Source of the DNA: Gp13-AA77 sp035578005
GTDB taxonomy: Bacteria; Acidobacteriota; Terriglobia; UBA7540
DNA length: 18,768 nt
NCBI GenBank assembly: GCA_035578005.1
Contig: DATJYK010000362.1
Location: 1 to 18,768, forward strand
Reading direction: 5' to 3'
Position 1 is the first letter of the stretch. The number at the start of each line of letters is the position of its first letter. The notes below the pieces were generated by a model that was not told where the DNA came from, searched no databases, and saw nothing but the letters and a program-made list of their open reading frames with translations. Shown in pieces: positions 1-7,472 of the stretch. The translations under genes and the position numbers were made by a program.

Positions 1-23
1 GCCGTTTTCTGTCACAATATTTT

Positions 24-49
24 GGGCCACCTCGATTTGGCCCTTTGTT
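24..49 (+). terminator. Possible intrinsic terminator of a gene off the left edge
   Basis: A perfect 6-bp stem GGGCCA (24-29) and TGGCCC (38-43) closes an 8-nt loop and is followed at once by TTTGTT. This is the layout of a short rho-independent terminator reading left to right, so it would end a plus-strand gene that lies outside the window. The stem is short and the T-run is broken by a G, so it may be weak or fortuitous. Confidence 0.4.
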
Positions 50-78
50 CATGCGCCTCGGAATGAGATTTCGAAAGT

Positions 79-120
79 GTCCAACTTTTGACTTTCGACC
101 GTCGACTTTCGACTTGTGAC
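79..120. repeat. Degenerate heptamer tandem array (6 units)
   Basis: Six consecutive 7-bp units can be read: GTCCAAC, TTTTGAC, TTTCGAC, CGTCGAC, TTTCGAC, TTGTGAC. The last two bases (AC) are invariant and five of six end in GAC. Immediately after it, CCGGC (131-135) and GCCGG (139-143) can form a small hairpin with a 3-nt loop. The array has the same 7-bp period as the one at 10586-10760. Its function is unknown; cyanobacterial STRR heptamers are the nearest published analogue that I know of. Confidence 0.7.
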
Positions 121-162
121 CTGTTTGGTTCCGGCTTCGCCGGGTTAGGCTTATCGGAATGT

Positions 163-178
163 TGTGACGTGGGTCACG
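163..178. promoter_or_regulatory. CRP/FNR-like palindrome upstream of the ADOP permease
   Basis: TGTGA (163-167), six bases, then TCACG (174-178). This matches the CRP-family layout TGTGA-N6-TCACA with one mismatch, and the core GTGAC-N4-GTCAC is a perfect inverted repeat. It lies about 75 bp upstream of the permease start. A possible -10 element, TATAAG, is at 201-206, but no convincing -35 box is present at the expected distance. Which regulator, if any, binds is unknown. Confidence 0.3.
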
Positions 179-251
179 GGGGTACCAGGCAAGTGGGGCG
201 TATAAGTATGGCGAGGAGAGACACCGTTACCATTAAGGCGCAGAGAGGCAG

Positions 252-2705
252 ATGATGAGAACCTTGTTTCAGGACATGCGTTACAGCGGCCGAATCCTGC
301 AGAAGCACGCGGCGCTCCCGGTGCTTATGGTGCTCACGCTGGCCTTGGGCATCGCGGCCAACAGCACCATATTCAGTTGGATCAACGCGACACTGCTGAA
401 TCCCATTCCCGGCGTTGCCCACACCGGCGACCTGGTCACCGTGATGAGAGGAGATCGGAGCGATCATCCCACTCCGCCGTTCTCTTACCTCGACTATCGC
501 GACCTGCGCGACGGGAATCGCAGCTTCTCGGGCCTCTTGGCCTACCACCACGAATGGGCGAACCTTACCGGCGACGGCAAGCCGGAACGCATTTACGCCG
601 TGCTGACCTCTGCAAATTACTTCGACGTGCTCGGTGTGCGGCCCATCCTCGGGCGCAGCTTCGCGCCGGGGGAGGAAAGCGAGGTTGAGGGCAGCGCCGC
701 GGTGGCCGTGATCAGTTACGACTTGTGGCAGAGTCATTTTGGCGGCGATCGGTCCATCGTCGGCCGCAGAATCCAGATCAATCGCTACCCTTACACGATT
801 GTCGGCATCGCTCCTTCGGGCTTTCACGGATGCATGCCCGGCTTGCGGGGCGATATTTGGATTCCCCTGGTCATGGCCAGGCAGGTTTGGGGGTTTGCAG
901 GATTCGTTACCGATCGCAGCGATTTTGTTCTAAACGCGCTGGGAAGGCTCAAGCCGGGAATCGATTCGAGGCAAGCCCAGGGTGAGCTGAACGTGCTCAT
1001 GCAGCGCATCGCCGAGCGTTTCCCGAACCAACATCAGGGCCCGAATCAGATCACGTTGGACCCGCTCTGGCGCTCGCCGTTTGGGGCCAACGTCTATCTC
1101 GCCGCCACGCTGCCCATGCTGCTGGGCCTCGCCTCGCTCCTGCTTTTGCTGGCTTGCGCCAACGTGGCCAATCTGCTGCTGGTTCGCTCCATCGGGCGTC
1201 GGCGCGAGATCGCCATTCGGCTATCCATCGGGGCTAGCCGCTGGCGGGTGGTGCGCCAACTGATGGTGGAGAGCCTGCTGCTGGGCTTGGCTGGTGGCGC
1301 CCTCGCGATATTGGTCACCACGTGGACCTCGCGCACTTTCACGGCGTTTGTCCCTTCCACGACGCTGCCGCTCGCCATCAACGGCCACAATGATCCCAGG
1401 GTTGGCCTCGCGACGGTGGCCGTCTCGGTGCTGACGGCCGTGATTTTTGGCATCCTGCCGGCGCTGCGTTCCTCGAGTGTGCCGCCGATTGCGGTCTTGA
1501 AGGAGGAAGCCGGGAGCGTTTCCAGCGGACTCCACCGGTCGCGTCTGGCGAGCGGGCTGGTGGTAGCACAAATCGCCTTGTCTCTGCTTCTGCTGATTTG
1601 TGCGGGCCTCTTCACGCGCAGCCTTCAAAAAGCCCAGCGGGTGGACCCGGGCTTTGACCCCGACCACATGCTGCTGCAGTCATTCGAACTGCGGCCGATG
1701 GGTTATTCGAGAGACCAGGGCATCGAGTTCGACAAGCAACTGCTGGCGAAGGTCGGGGCCTTGCCGGGGGTTGAGTCCGTGACCCTCGCAGATTTCTCGC
1801 CCCTCAGTTACACCATCCGCTCTACAGGTATCGTCGTTGAAGGCTACCTGCCCCGCCTTCACGAATCGATGGAAATCGATTGGGCCCGAGTGGGCCCGAA
1901 CTACTTTCACACCCTTCGCACTCCGCTGGTCGAGGGACGTGACTTTACGCTTCATGACGATTCGAGGTCGCAGCTCGTGGCGATCGTGAATGAAGCGTTT
2001 GCTGCCCGCTACTGGCCGGGCCAGGACGCCATCGGGAAGCGGATTCAGTTGTACGGCAACCGGTTCACGGTGGTGGGCGTGGCCGGCAATGCCAAGTACC
2101 GCCGCCTGTTTTATAACGCTGAGCCCACTTTCTTTGTGCCTTGGTTCCAAGAGTACCCTCCCTTCGACGCGCTGATTGCTCAGACGCGGGTGTCGGGCGA
2201 TCCGCAGGCGTTCGCGCCGGTCGTCGAGAAGGAGATCCACGAACTCAACCCTGACGTGCCCGTGTTTGACGTGACCACGGTCAGGCAAAGCATGCAAATG
2301 GGGAGCCTTTTTGAGCGCATCGCCGTGACCTTTGCAGGCTCCTTCGGCTTGCTCGCGCTGGTGCTGGCCACGGTGGGCGTCTACGGAGTGGTTGCCTATT
2401 CCACTCGCCAACGAACCCATGAGATCGGCATCCGCATGGCTCTTGGGGCCAAGCGGGGGGATATTCTTCGGCTGGTCCTGCGCCAGGGTTTAGGCATGAC
2501 TTCCATCGGCTTGGCTGTCGGGCTTGCCGTGTCACTGGCGGCCACGCGCCTGCTTCGCAGTCAGTTATTCGGCGTCAACGCTAGCGATGCTGTGACCTAT
2601 GCGAGCGTGTCAGGCTTGCTCTTGTTTGTGGCGCTCGTTGCCTGTTTGATCCCGGCGCGGAGGGCGACCAAAGTGGAACCGATGGCGGCGCTGAGGTGCG
2701 AGTGA
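252..2705 (+). CDS. ADOP-type ABC transporter permease (MacB/FtsX fold, duplicated)
   Basis: An 817-residue inner-membrane protein with a tandem architecture. TM1 is at about 21-44 and is followed by a MacB-type periplasmic core domain (about 50-250). A first FtsX three-helix region starts near 280 and ends around 415. A linker and helix (about 434-452) lead into a second periplasmic core (about 455-660), and a second FtsX region (about 689-810) closes the protein. Both FtsX copies carry the family cytoplasmic signature, REIAIRLSIGASR in the first and HEIGIRMALGAKR in the second. This duplicated layout defines the acidobacterial duplicated orphan permeases, which lack a fused or adjacent ATPase, and none is encoded in the window. 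The substrate is unknown; MacB relatives act on peptides or macrolides, or as mechanotransmitters. Start: ATG codons at 252 and 255 are both possible. AGAGAGG at 242-248 is better spaced for 255. It stands alone, with no same-strand partner close by. Confidence 0.9.
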   Translation: MMRTLFQDMRYSGRILQKHAALPVLMVLTLALGIAANSTIFSWINATLLNPIPGVAHTGDLVTVMRGDRSDHPTPPFSYLDYRDLRDGNRSFSGLLAYHHEWANLTGDGKPERIYAVLTSANYFDVLGVRPILGRSFAPGEESEVEGSAAVAVISYDLWQSHFGGDRSIVGRRIQINRYPYTIVGIAPSGFHGCMPGLRGDIWIPLVMARQVWGFAGFVTDRSDFVLNALGRLKPGIDSRQAQGELNVLMQRIAERFPNQHQGPNQITLDPLWRSPFGANVYLAATLPMLLGLASLLLLLACANVANLLLVRSIGRRREIAIRLSIGASRWRVVRQLMVESLLLGLAGGALAILVTTWTSRTFTAFVPSTTLPLAINGHNDPRVGLATVAVSVLTAVIFGILPALRSSSVPPIAVLKEEAGSVSSGLHRSRLASGLVVAQIALSLLLLICAGLFTRSLQKAQRVDPGFDPDHMLLQSFELRPMGYSRDQGIEFDKQLLAKVGALPGVESVTLADFSPLSYTIRSTGIVVEGYLPRLHESMEIDWARVGPNYFHTLRTPLVEGRDFTLHDDSRSQLVAIVNEAFAARYWPGQDAIGKRIQLYGNRFTVVGVAGNAKYRRLFYNAEPTFFVPWFQEYPPFDALIAQTRVSGDPQAFAPVVEKEIHELNPDVPVFDVTTVRQSMQMGSLFERIAVTFAGSFGLLALVLATVGVYGVVAYSTRQRTHEIGIRMALGAKRGDILRLVLRQGLGMTSIGLAVGLAVSLAATRLLRSQLFGVNASDAVTYASVSGLLLFVALVACLIPARRATKVEPMAALRCE

Positions 2706-3409
2706 GCGTCCTTCGACGCCCGCTGGCGTGGCGGTCGCATCGGCCGGGATTCCGTCTATTGTGTGGTCCGAGGTCATGTTCCTCGGGCTCGGGATTTAAC
2801 TATCCAGTAAAGAAGGTCCGTAGCCGCGTGCAACGACTTGTTACTGTTCCCGGCGGAACACACCCAAGGCACAAACTGGACTAGTGCTGTAGCCAACTGC
2901 AAAATCGCCTGATTTCATGCCATCGGCGGCAAGGTGGTAACTCCGGATAAGCCGGGTTAACTGTTTAGCTACTGTGCAAAACTCGTTTCCGATGTCATCA
3001 AGATGTAACATCACAAATAGACTTCTGTAACACATCCGGAGGGGCAATCCGTTGGCGCTAAGCGCTTGTATATCAGTGCGTTACCTCTTTCACTCGCACA
3101 GAAGCCTGATTTCTACTGCATGCGGACGTGCTCGATGAACAAATTGGCTGAATGCGATTTTCCACAGAGATTTCCACCGGGAAAAACCCGCTGAATTCGC
3201 GTTCGACAGAGGGTTGGTTTGAGCCGAGCCGCGACACGGCAAAAACTTGACAAGTTGGCGGCAGCGGTCGCACAGCGGCCTGAGGGTAATGACTGCAACG
3301 AGGCAGACAACTAGGCTGGTTAACCCTTTGGACAAGGCACGCCATCTTGATGGGCTAGAGGCTAGCGCGTCGGGACTTCATTCCTTGGTCGGTGGGAGCG
3401 TAAAGCAGG
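2706..3409. other. About 700 bp without a recognisable gene
   Basis: This stretch separates the ADOP permease from the 3' end of hflX, so the two flanking genes converge here. Short open frames exist on the minus strand (for example 3073-3345) but none shows a family motif, a good Shine-Dalgarno sequence or coding-like composition. CCGAGG (2768-2773) and CCTCGG (2781-2786) form a 6-bp hairpin about 65 bp after the permease stop, but without a T-run, so it is only a weak terminator candidate. Composition is less GC-rich than in the neighbouring genes. No tRNA fold was found by eye. It could hide a small RNA or a decayed gene. Confidence 0.5.
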
Positions 3410-4582
3410 TTAGTTTGCGTGAGCTGCCACAACGGCTGAAACAGACCTGCCTTGAACTTCCCAGGTTTGTCGTTGCGCGATGCTGGCGGCAATGTGCTCG
3501 CGAAGAGCGTCCAATCCCTCGCCCGTGCGGGCGGAGACAGCCACATCAGCGGGACCACTCGGCAGGCGCTGACGTTCGCCCGGCTCGAGTAAGTCAATCT
3601 TGTTCCACACTCGAAGTCGAGGTGTCGCGGCCACTCCGACTTCTTCGAGCAGGCCTTCGACGGCGGCATCCTGCTGCTCACGTTCGGGGTGCGAAGCGTC
3701 CGTGACGTGCAGCAACAGTGCGGCGCTCTCCAGCTCTTCCAACGTGGCTCGGAACGAAGCCACGAGGTGCGAAGGCAAGCGCCGGATGAAACCGACCGTG
3801 TCCGAAAGGAGCACTTGGTGATGCGCATCGAGCCGCATGGCGCGCACCGTGGGATCGAGCGTTGCGAAGAGGCGCGAAGAGGCGTCAACCCTGGCGTTGG
3901 TGAGCGCGTTGAATAACGTCGACTTGCCCGCATTGGTGTAGCCCACCATTGCGACGGTCAACCAGCGGGCTTCACGGCGATGTTCGCGATGCAGAGCGCG
4001 CTCGGAGCGAACCCGCTCGATGCCTTGCCGAAGCTTCTGGATGCGCGCCCGGATGCGGCGGCGATCAAACTCGAGCTGCTGCTCACCAGGGCCGCGAGTG
4101 CCGATGCCGCCTCCGAGTCGCGACAGGACAGTTCCCTGCCCTGCGAGGCGCGGTAACAGATAATTGAGCTGCGCGAGCTCCACCTGAAGCTGTCCCTCGC
4201 GAGTGCGCGCGCGCCGGGCGAAGATGTCAAGGATGAGCTGGGTGCGGTCAACCACCTTGAGCCCTAACGCCTGCTCGAGGTTTCGAAGTTGGGTGGGTGA
4301 GAGGTCGTTATCAAAGATGACGCAAGTCGCGCCCGAGCCCTGTGCCAACGCGCGAGCCTCTTCGATTTTGCCCCTGCCGATGAGCGTTGCGGGATCCGGC
4401 CGTGGCGAGCGCTGCAGCAGGCTGCCAAGCACTTCGCCGCCGGCGCTACGCGAGAGCTCCGCCAGTTCGCTCATCGACTCTTCGGCGTGCGCTGCGCCAC
4501 CTTGCCCTGCCGGCGAAAAGGGGCGCCGGCTCGGCGCCCAACCAACGAGATAGACCTTCTCCAGCGAGGTTTTGGGTCGAAT
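3410..4582 (-). CDS. hflX: Ribosome-associated GTPase HflX
   Basis: A 390-residue GTPase that in characterised bacteria binds the 50S subunit and splits stalled or heat-damaged 70S ribosomes. The N-terminal HflX domain includes LIGRGK and VIFDNDLSPTQLRNLE. The linker GGIGTRGPGE is diagnostic of the family. The G domain carries P-loop GYTNAGKS (about 214-221), G3 DTVGFI (about 261-266) and G4 NKID (about 327-330). The first in-frame ATG is at 4474, but starting there would remove the conserved beginning EKVYLVG. The frame is open upstream to 4639 with no ATG, GTG or TTG. An ATT at 4580-4582 sits 8 nt after a strong GAGGG (4591-4595) and gives the family-like start (I/M)RPKTSLEKVYLVG, so I chose it. 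The gap to the hfq stop is 4 nt, and the gene is last in miaA-hfq-hflX. Confidence 0.88.
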   Translation of the reverse strand: MRPKTSLEKVYLVGWAPSRRPFSPAGQGGAAHAEESMSELAELSRSAGGEVLGSLLQRSPRPDPATLIGRGKIEEARALAQGSGATCVIFDNDLSPTQLRNLEQALGLKVVDRTQLILDIFARRARTREGQLQVELAQLNYLLPRLAGQGTVLSRLGGGIGTRGPGEQQLEFDRRRIRARIQKLRQGIERVRSERALHREHRREARWLTVAMVGYTNAGKSTLFNALTNARVDASSRLFATLDPTVRAMRLDAHHQVLLSDTVGFIRRLPSHLVASFRATLEELESAALLLHVTDASHPEREQQDAAVEGLLEEVGVAATPRLRVWNKIDLLEPGERQRLPSGPADVAVSARTGEGLDALREHIAASIAQRQTWEVQGRSVSAVVAAHAN

Positions 4583-4586
4583 GTCG

Positions 4587-4868
4587 TTAGCCCTCAGCCG
4601 GCGGCGCGGCCGGTGCAGGTGGCGCGCCTGCGCGTGGCATCACCACCGTGGAGATCGCATGCTTGAAAATAAGCTGCTCCTGGTGATTGCTCTCCAGAAT
4701 CAACGAAAACTTGTCGAAACTGCGAATACGGCCGGTGAGCTTTACTCCGCTCACAAGGTAAATCGTTACCAACGCTCGTTCCTTGCGAGCAGAGTTCAAA
4801 AACCCATCTTGGATGTTCTGCGACTGCTTCTCGGTGTGTTCCCTCTTTTCAAATGCGGGGCTATTCAT
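4587..4868 (-). CDS. hfq: RNA chaperone Hfq
   Basis: A 93-residue Sm-like protein that forms hexameric rings and pairs small RNAs with mRNAs. The proximal-face residues are visible: Q20 and D21 (E. coli Q8, D9), F54 in SFDKF (F42), and the Sm2 motif FKHAIST with K69 and H70 (K56, H57). Phe replaces the usual Tyr in YKH. The rim patch is RKER (RRER in E. coli). The C-terminal tail is short and Ala/Pro-rich rather than the longer tail of enterobacteria. An in-frame GTG lies at 4874, but GGGAAG is spaced about 5 nt from the ATG at 4868, so that start is preferred. The gene sits between miaA and hflX, as in E. coli. The last codons contain the likely hflX ribosome binding site, so translation of the two is probably coupled. 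Confidence 0.95.
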   Translation of the reverse strand: MNSPAFEKREHTEKQSQNIQDGFLNSARKERALVTIYLVSGVKLTGRIRSFDKFSLILESNHQEQLIFKHAISTVVMPRAGAPPAPAAPPAEG

Positions 4869-4909
4869 GGTCACTTCCCATCATAGGTTTGTTAAGAGTC
4901 ATCTCGAAT

Positions 4910-4939
4910 TGCATAAGCTTAAAAGGATGCGAGTCTCAA
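4910..4939 (-). promoter_or_regulatory. Weak candidate promoter for hfq-hflX
   Basis: On the minus strand TTGAGA (4934-4939), overlapping the miaA stop codon, is followed after 18 bp by TATGCA (4910-4915). The -35 box is good and the -10 box is poor. Internal promoters upstream of hfq are known in E. coli, which makes one here plausible, but the sequence support is slight. Confidence 0.22.
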
Positions 4940-5964
4940 TTGAACGACGAAGCGAGAACGGGACGGTTCAACCGCGAAGCCGGGAATACGCTCTCCAGCG
5001 ATTCCAGAACCTCCCGCTCCACACTCGGATCGTCGCCGAAACCTTCGAACCAGCGCACGTTCGGCTCTCTGCGAAACCAAGTCAACTGGCGCTTGGCGTA
5101 CTGGCGGGTAGCGGCCTGAGCGTCGCGGATGGCGTCTTCGAGGTTCATCTTACCTTCGATGAAAGCGAGCGCTTGACGATAACCAAGCGCTTCGAGTGGA
5201 GCCATCCTGGCGCCCTCCGCGTTGGCGAGCGCCGTTCGGACCTCGTCCACGAGTCCGCCCGAAAACATTTCCTCCACACGCGCATCGATCCGCCGGTAAA
5301 GCTCCGCACGCGGCGGATTGAGGCCGACTTTCAACGCTTGGAATCCAGCCAGGCCCTCGCGGCCCTGCTCCAGCAAAGTCGAAAATGCTTGCCGCGTCAG
5401 GAAGCAAACTTCGAGGGCACGAATCACCTTCTGCGTGTCACGTGCGTGAATGCGCGCAGCCGAGGCTGGATCTTTCCGCAGCAGCAGCCGATGAAGAAAA
5501 GCGCGGCCTCGCCGCTCGGCCAGTTCGTGCAGGCGCCGGCGCAAGCCCTCCGAGCGCCGCGGACCGCTAAACAATCCGAGAAGCAGGGCCCGAAGATAGA
5601 GTCCCGAACCGCCCACCAAAATGGGAAGGTTGCCGCGACTGCGAACTGCTTCCAGTACGCGAAGGCCCTCCCGGCGATAATCTCCGGCCGTGAAAGTCGC
5701 GCCGGGTTCCACGAGGTCGACCAGATGATGAGGGATGCCAGCTCGCTCGGCCAGCGGCAGCTTGCCAGATCCCACGTCAAATCCCCGGTATACCTGCACC
5801 GAATCGAAGTTGACAATTTCTCCGCCGAAAGCGCTCGCTATTCGAACCGCCAGGCCGGACTTGCCGGAAGCCGTGGGTCCTACGACAACCACCAGAGGAT
5901 GCGCGTCCGCGCCGATTAGCGTATCCACCACAAGGCCCGGAAGTAACGAATGAGTAGCAGGCAT
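4936..5964 (-). CDS. miaA: tRNA dimethylallyltransferase MiaA
   Basis: The enzyme transfers the dimethylallyl group from DMAPP to N6 of A37 in tRNAs that read UNN codons. As annotated it has 342 residues, slightly longer than the usual 300-320. P-loop GPTASGKS is at 29-36, followed by the substrate motif DSVQVYRG (commonly DSMQVYRG), GGSGLYLRALL, the tRNA-contacting DTQKVIRALEV, and RQYAKRQLTWFRRE near the C-terminus. Homologues usually begin 5-10 residues before the P-loop, so the first 20 or so residues may not be translated. No good Shine-Dalgarno sequence precedes the ATG at 5964, and in-frame GTG codons at 5931 and 5928 are alternatives. The 5' end overlaps a 34-codon frame (5916-6020) that has a good ribosome binding site, so miaA may be translated by coupling to it. 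Confidence 0.95.
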   Translation of the reverse strand: MPATHSLLPGLVVDTLIGADAHPLVVVVGPTASGKSGLAVRIASAFGGEIVNFDSVQVYRGFDVGSGKLPLAERAGIPHHLVDLVEPGATFTAGDYRREGLRVLEAVRSRGNLPILVGGSGLYLRALLLGLFSGPRRSEGLRRRLHELAERRGRAFLHRLLLRKDPASAARIHARDTQKVIRALEVCFLTRQAFSTLLEQGREGLAGFQALKVGLNPPRAELYRRIDARVEEMFSGGLVDEVRTALANAEGARMAPLEALGYRQALAFIEGKMNLEDAIRDAQAATRQYAKRQLTWFRREPNVRWFEGFGDDPSVEREVLESLESVFPASRLNRPVLASSFN

Positions 5965-6020
5965 AGAATCACGGCCAGGACAACGAGTGAACCCAGGACT
6001 TGGTTACGCCACTGGTGCAT
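5916..6020 (-). CDS. Putative 34-residue single-pass membrane peptide
   Basis: A short frame between the TonB-like gene and miaA. It starts at ATG 6018-6020 and stops at TAA 5916-5918. GGAG lies 6 nt before the ATG, a better ribosome binding site than miaA has. The peptide is MHQWRNQ, then one hydrophobic helix of about 16 residues (VLGSLVVLAVILCLLL), then a basic aromatic tail IRYFRALWWIR. That is the shape of a single-TM microprotein. It begins 11 nt after the TonB-like stop and overlaps the annotated miaA start by 49 nt in another frame. It may be a true small membrane protein, a translation leader for miaA, or both. No homologue is recognised. Confidence 0.5.
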   Translation of the reverse strand: MHQWRNQVLGSLVVLAVILCLLLIRYFRALWWIR

Positions 6021-6031
6021 GGCGAGCTCCG

Positions 6032-7192
6032 TCACTGAGCACCATAGCCCAGGTTGTACAAAAAGATGAAACGTAGCTTCAGGTGATTGCCGTGAAATTC
6101 AGACGGCAGCGGAGGAAACGGGACCGACGCATTGATGGCCGCTTCCGCCGCCCGGTCAAGCGGCTCAGCGCCAGAAGACGCCGCCAATTCCAGTCCAGGC
6201 ACGGAGCCGTCTTTCTGAATATCGAAGTCCAGCATCACCCGGCCCTTCTGGCCCAGGCGCGCTGACTCCGGGATCACCGCATACCAGTTCTGCCGCACCA
6301 TGTAAATGATGCGAGCGAGATACGGTCCAAAGTCCACTCCCTGGGTGTCGGAAAGAATCTGGGCGCCGGGAATGGAAAAGCTCGAGTTGGGATTGTTGAA
6401 TTGTCCCATCGAGTCGCCCGGACCCACCGCGTGCGTCCGAGCCTGGCCCTGAGCAGCAGCGTGCGCGGCGCCTTCGATCATCTCTTGGGGCGTCGCCATG
6501 GCCAAATATTTTGGTGAGGAGGCCGGCTTTGGAACGTCCTCGAGTTTAAGCGCGTCCTCCTTCTGTTGAGGCGTGGGTGCGGGAGGACTGCCCCCGCCGG
6601 TCGACGGTTTCGGAGCCGGTGGCGCAGGCGGAGCAGGCGGCTGGGCCGCAGGCTTGCCGCCGCCTGCGATTTCCGGCAAAGGCGAGTTGCCTTTGGAATA
6701 AGCCTGAGGAGGCGCTTGGGGAGTAACAATGGGCGCGCGCCCCTTCGCGATGCGGTTCTGGTCAGACAGCGTATTCGTCTTTGGCGGGTGGATCGGTTTC
6801 ACAAGCTCCGGCGGCATTAAGAGGAACGTCTCCTCCGGCGGTTTGGACTGCTCTTCGAGCGCGAGGAGTTCCGCGTGACGCCGCATGACACTTGAGACGC
6901 CCGTGAGCAGCGCGGCGACGGCTAGGTAAGACAGAATGCAGAGAAGGAAAAGCGCGCGAAATCGCCAGCGTTGCGATTCCGGATCGAGATCAAGGTATAG
7001 GTTGATGTCTTCAGAGAAGCCAGAATCTCCATTCGTGCTCTTCAACGAATCCCAAAGGCCTAGTTGGGCCGAGGGGCGAACGTCGGCACGTTCCACCTCT
7101 TCGTCCGGGGTTATTCTCAAGAATTCCAAGAGATTCGCCTTTTCCCACCCGCGCCACGCATTCGTCAATCGAGGTTCTGGACGCCCAGCCAA
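6032..7192 (-). CDS. TonB-like energy-transducing protein (TonB C-terminal domain)
   Basis: A 386-residue protein. It has a polar N-terminal segment (1-75) and one transmembrane helix (about 79-99, RALFLLCILSYLAVAALL). A long Pro/Gly/Ala-rich periplasmic spacer (about 115-225) includes PPAPPAPPAPKPS, and a TonB_C fold (about 292-386) contains QNWYAVIPESA and GRVMLDFDIQKDGS. TonB proteins couple the ExbB/ExbD proton motor to outer-membrane receptors; no exbBD or receptor gene is in the window. A cytoplasmic stretch of about 75 residues before the helix is unusual for classical TonB. The start is uncertain: the frame opens at a TTG (7192) that overlaps a TATAAT and lacks a Shine-Dalgarno sequence. 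A TTG about 21 codons in, preceded by AAGG, is an alternative. It could also serve a non-canonical role in envelope maintenance. Confidence 0.75.
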   Translation of the reverse strand: MAGRPEPRLTNAWRGWEKANLLEFLRITPDEEVERADVRPSAQLGLWDSLKSTNGDSGFSEDINLYLDLDPESQRWRFRALFLLCILSYLAVAALLTGVSSVMRRHAELLALEEQSKPPEETFLLMPPELVKPIHPPKTNTLSDQNRIAKGRAPIVTPQAPPQAYSKGNSPLPEIAGGGKPAAQPPAPPAPPAPKPSTGGGSPPAPTPQQKEDALKLEDVPKPASSPKYLAMATPQEMIEGAAHAAAQGQARTHAVGPGDSMGQFNNPNSSFSIPGAQILSDTQGVDFGPYLARIIYMVRQNWYAVIPESARLGQKGRVMLDFDIQKDGSVPGLELAASSGAEPLDRAAEAAINASVPFPPLPSEFHGNHLKLRFIFLYNLGYGAQ

Positions 7193-7197
7193 TTATA
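7192..7197 (-). promoter_or_regulatory. Possible -10 box for the TonB-like gene
   Basis: On the minus strand a perfect TATAAT overlaps the first T of the TTG start codon. No good -35 hexamer lies 16-18 bp upstream. If the box is active, transcription would begin near 7185 and the TTG at 7192 could not be the start codon, which would favour a downstream start. The remaining AT-rich spacer up to 7472 shows no gene. Confidence 0.22.
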
Positions 7198-7472
7198 AGG
7201 GCAATCCAACTATTTCCGTCTGTGCCATCCAAGGGCAACGCAACTGGCACCGAGGCAGTACCCCCAAATGCGCACCCGTCAAAAAATTAAGTCCCTGTGT
7301 TTTCTATGACCTAACGGTTTCGCTCGGTAATTTTTCTGCAATTCTCAGTTAATGTTGTAGTAATTTTGTCATGCCAAGCGCCAGGGGCCCAAAGTAAGTG
7401 ACACGCCGCACCTACGTCGTTTGGCCCACGTCCTGCACCCTCCGCGATCGCAGATGGTCAATCATCGATTGC

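Noticed and set aside
3119..3138. Similarity of CATGCGGACGTGCTCGATG to CATGCGGACATGCTCCGCG near 7511
   Set aside because: The shared part is short and imperfect, and the second copy lies in a coding region with its own constraint; chance is sufficient.
3073..3345. A 90-codon minus-strand frame downstream of hflX
   Set aside because: No family resemblance, no good ribosome binding site, and competing frames of similar length overlap it.
3334..3369. Hairpin GCTAG-CCT-CTAGC as terminator for hflX
   Set aside because: A 5-bp stem without a T-run on the minus strand is too weak to call.
4783..5919. A 378-codon plus-strand open frame across miaA and hfq
   Set aside because: Both minus-strand genes beneath it have clear catalytic or RNA-binding motifs; the plus-strand translation has none.
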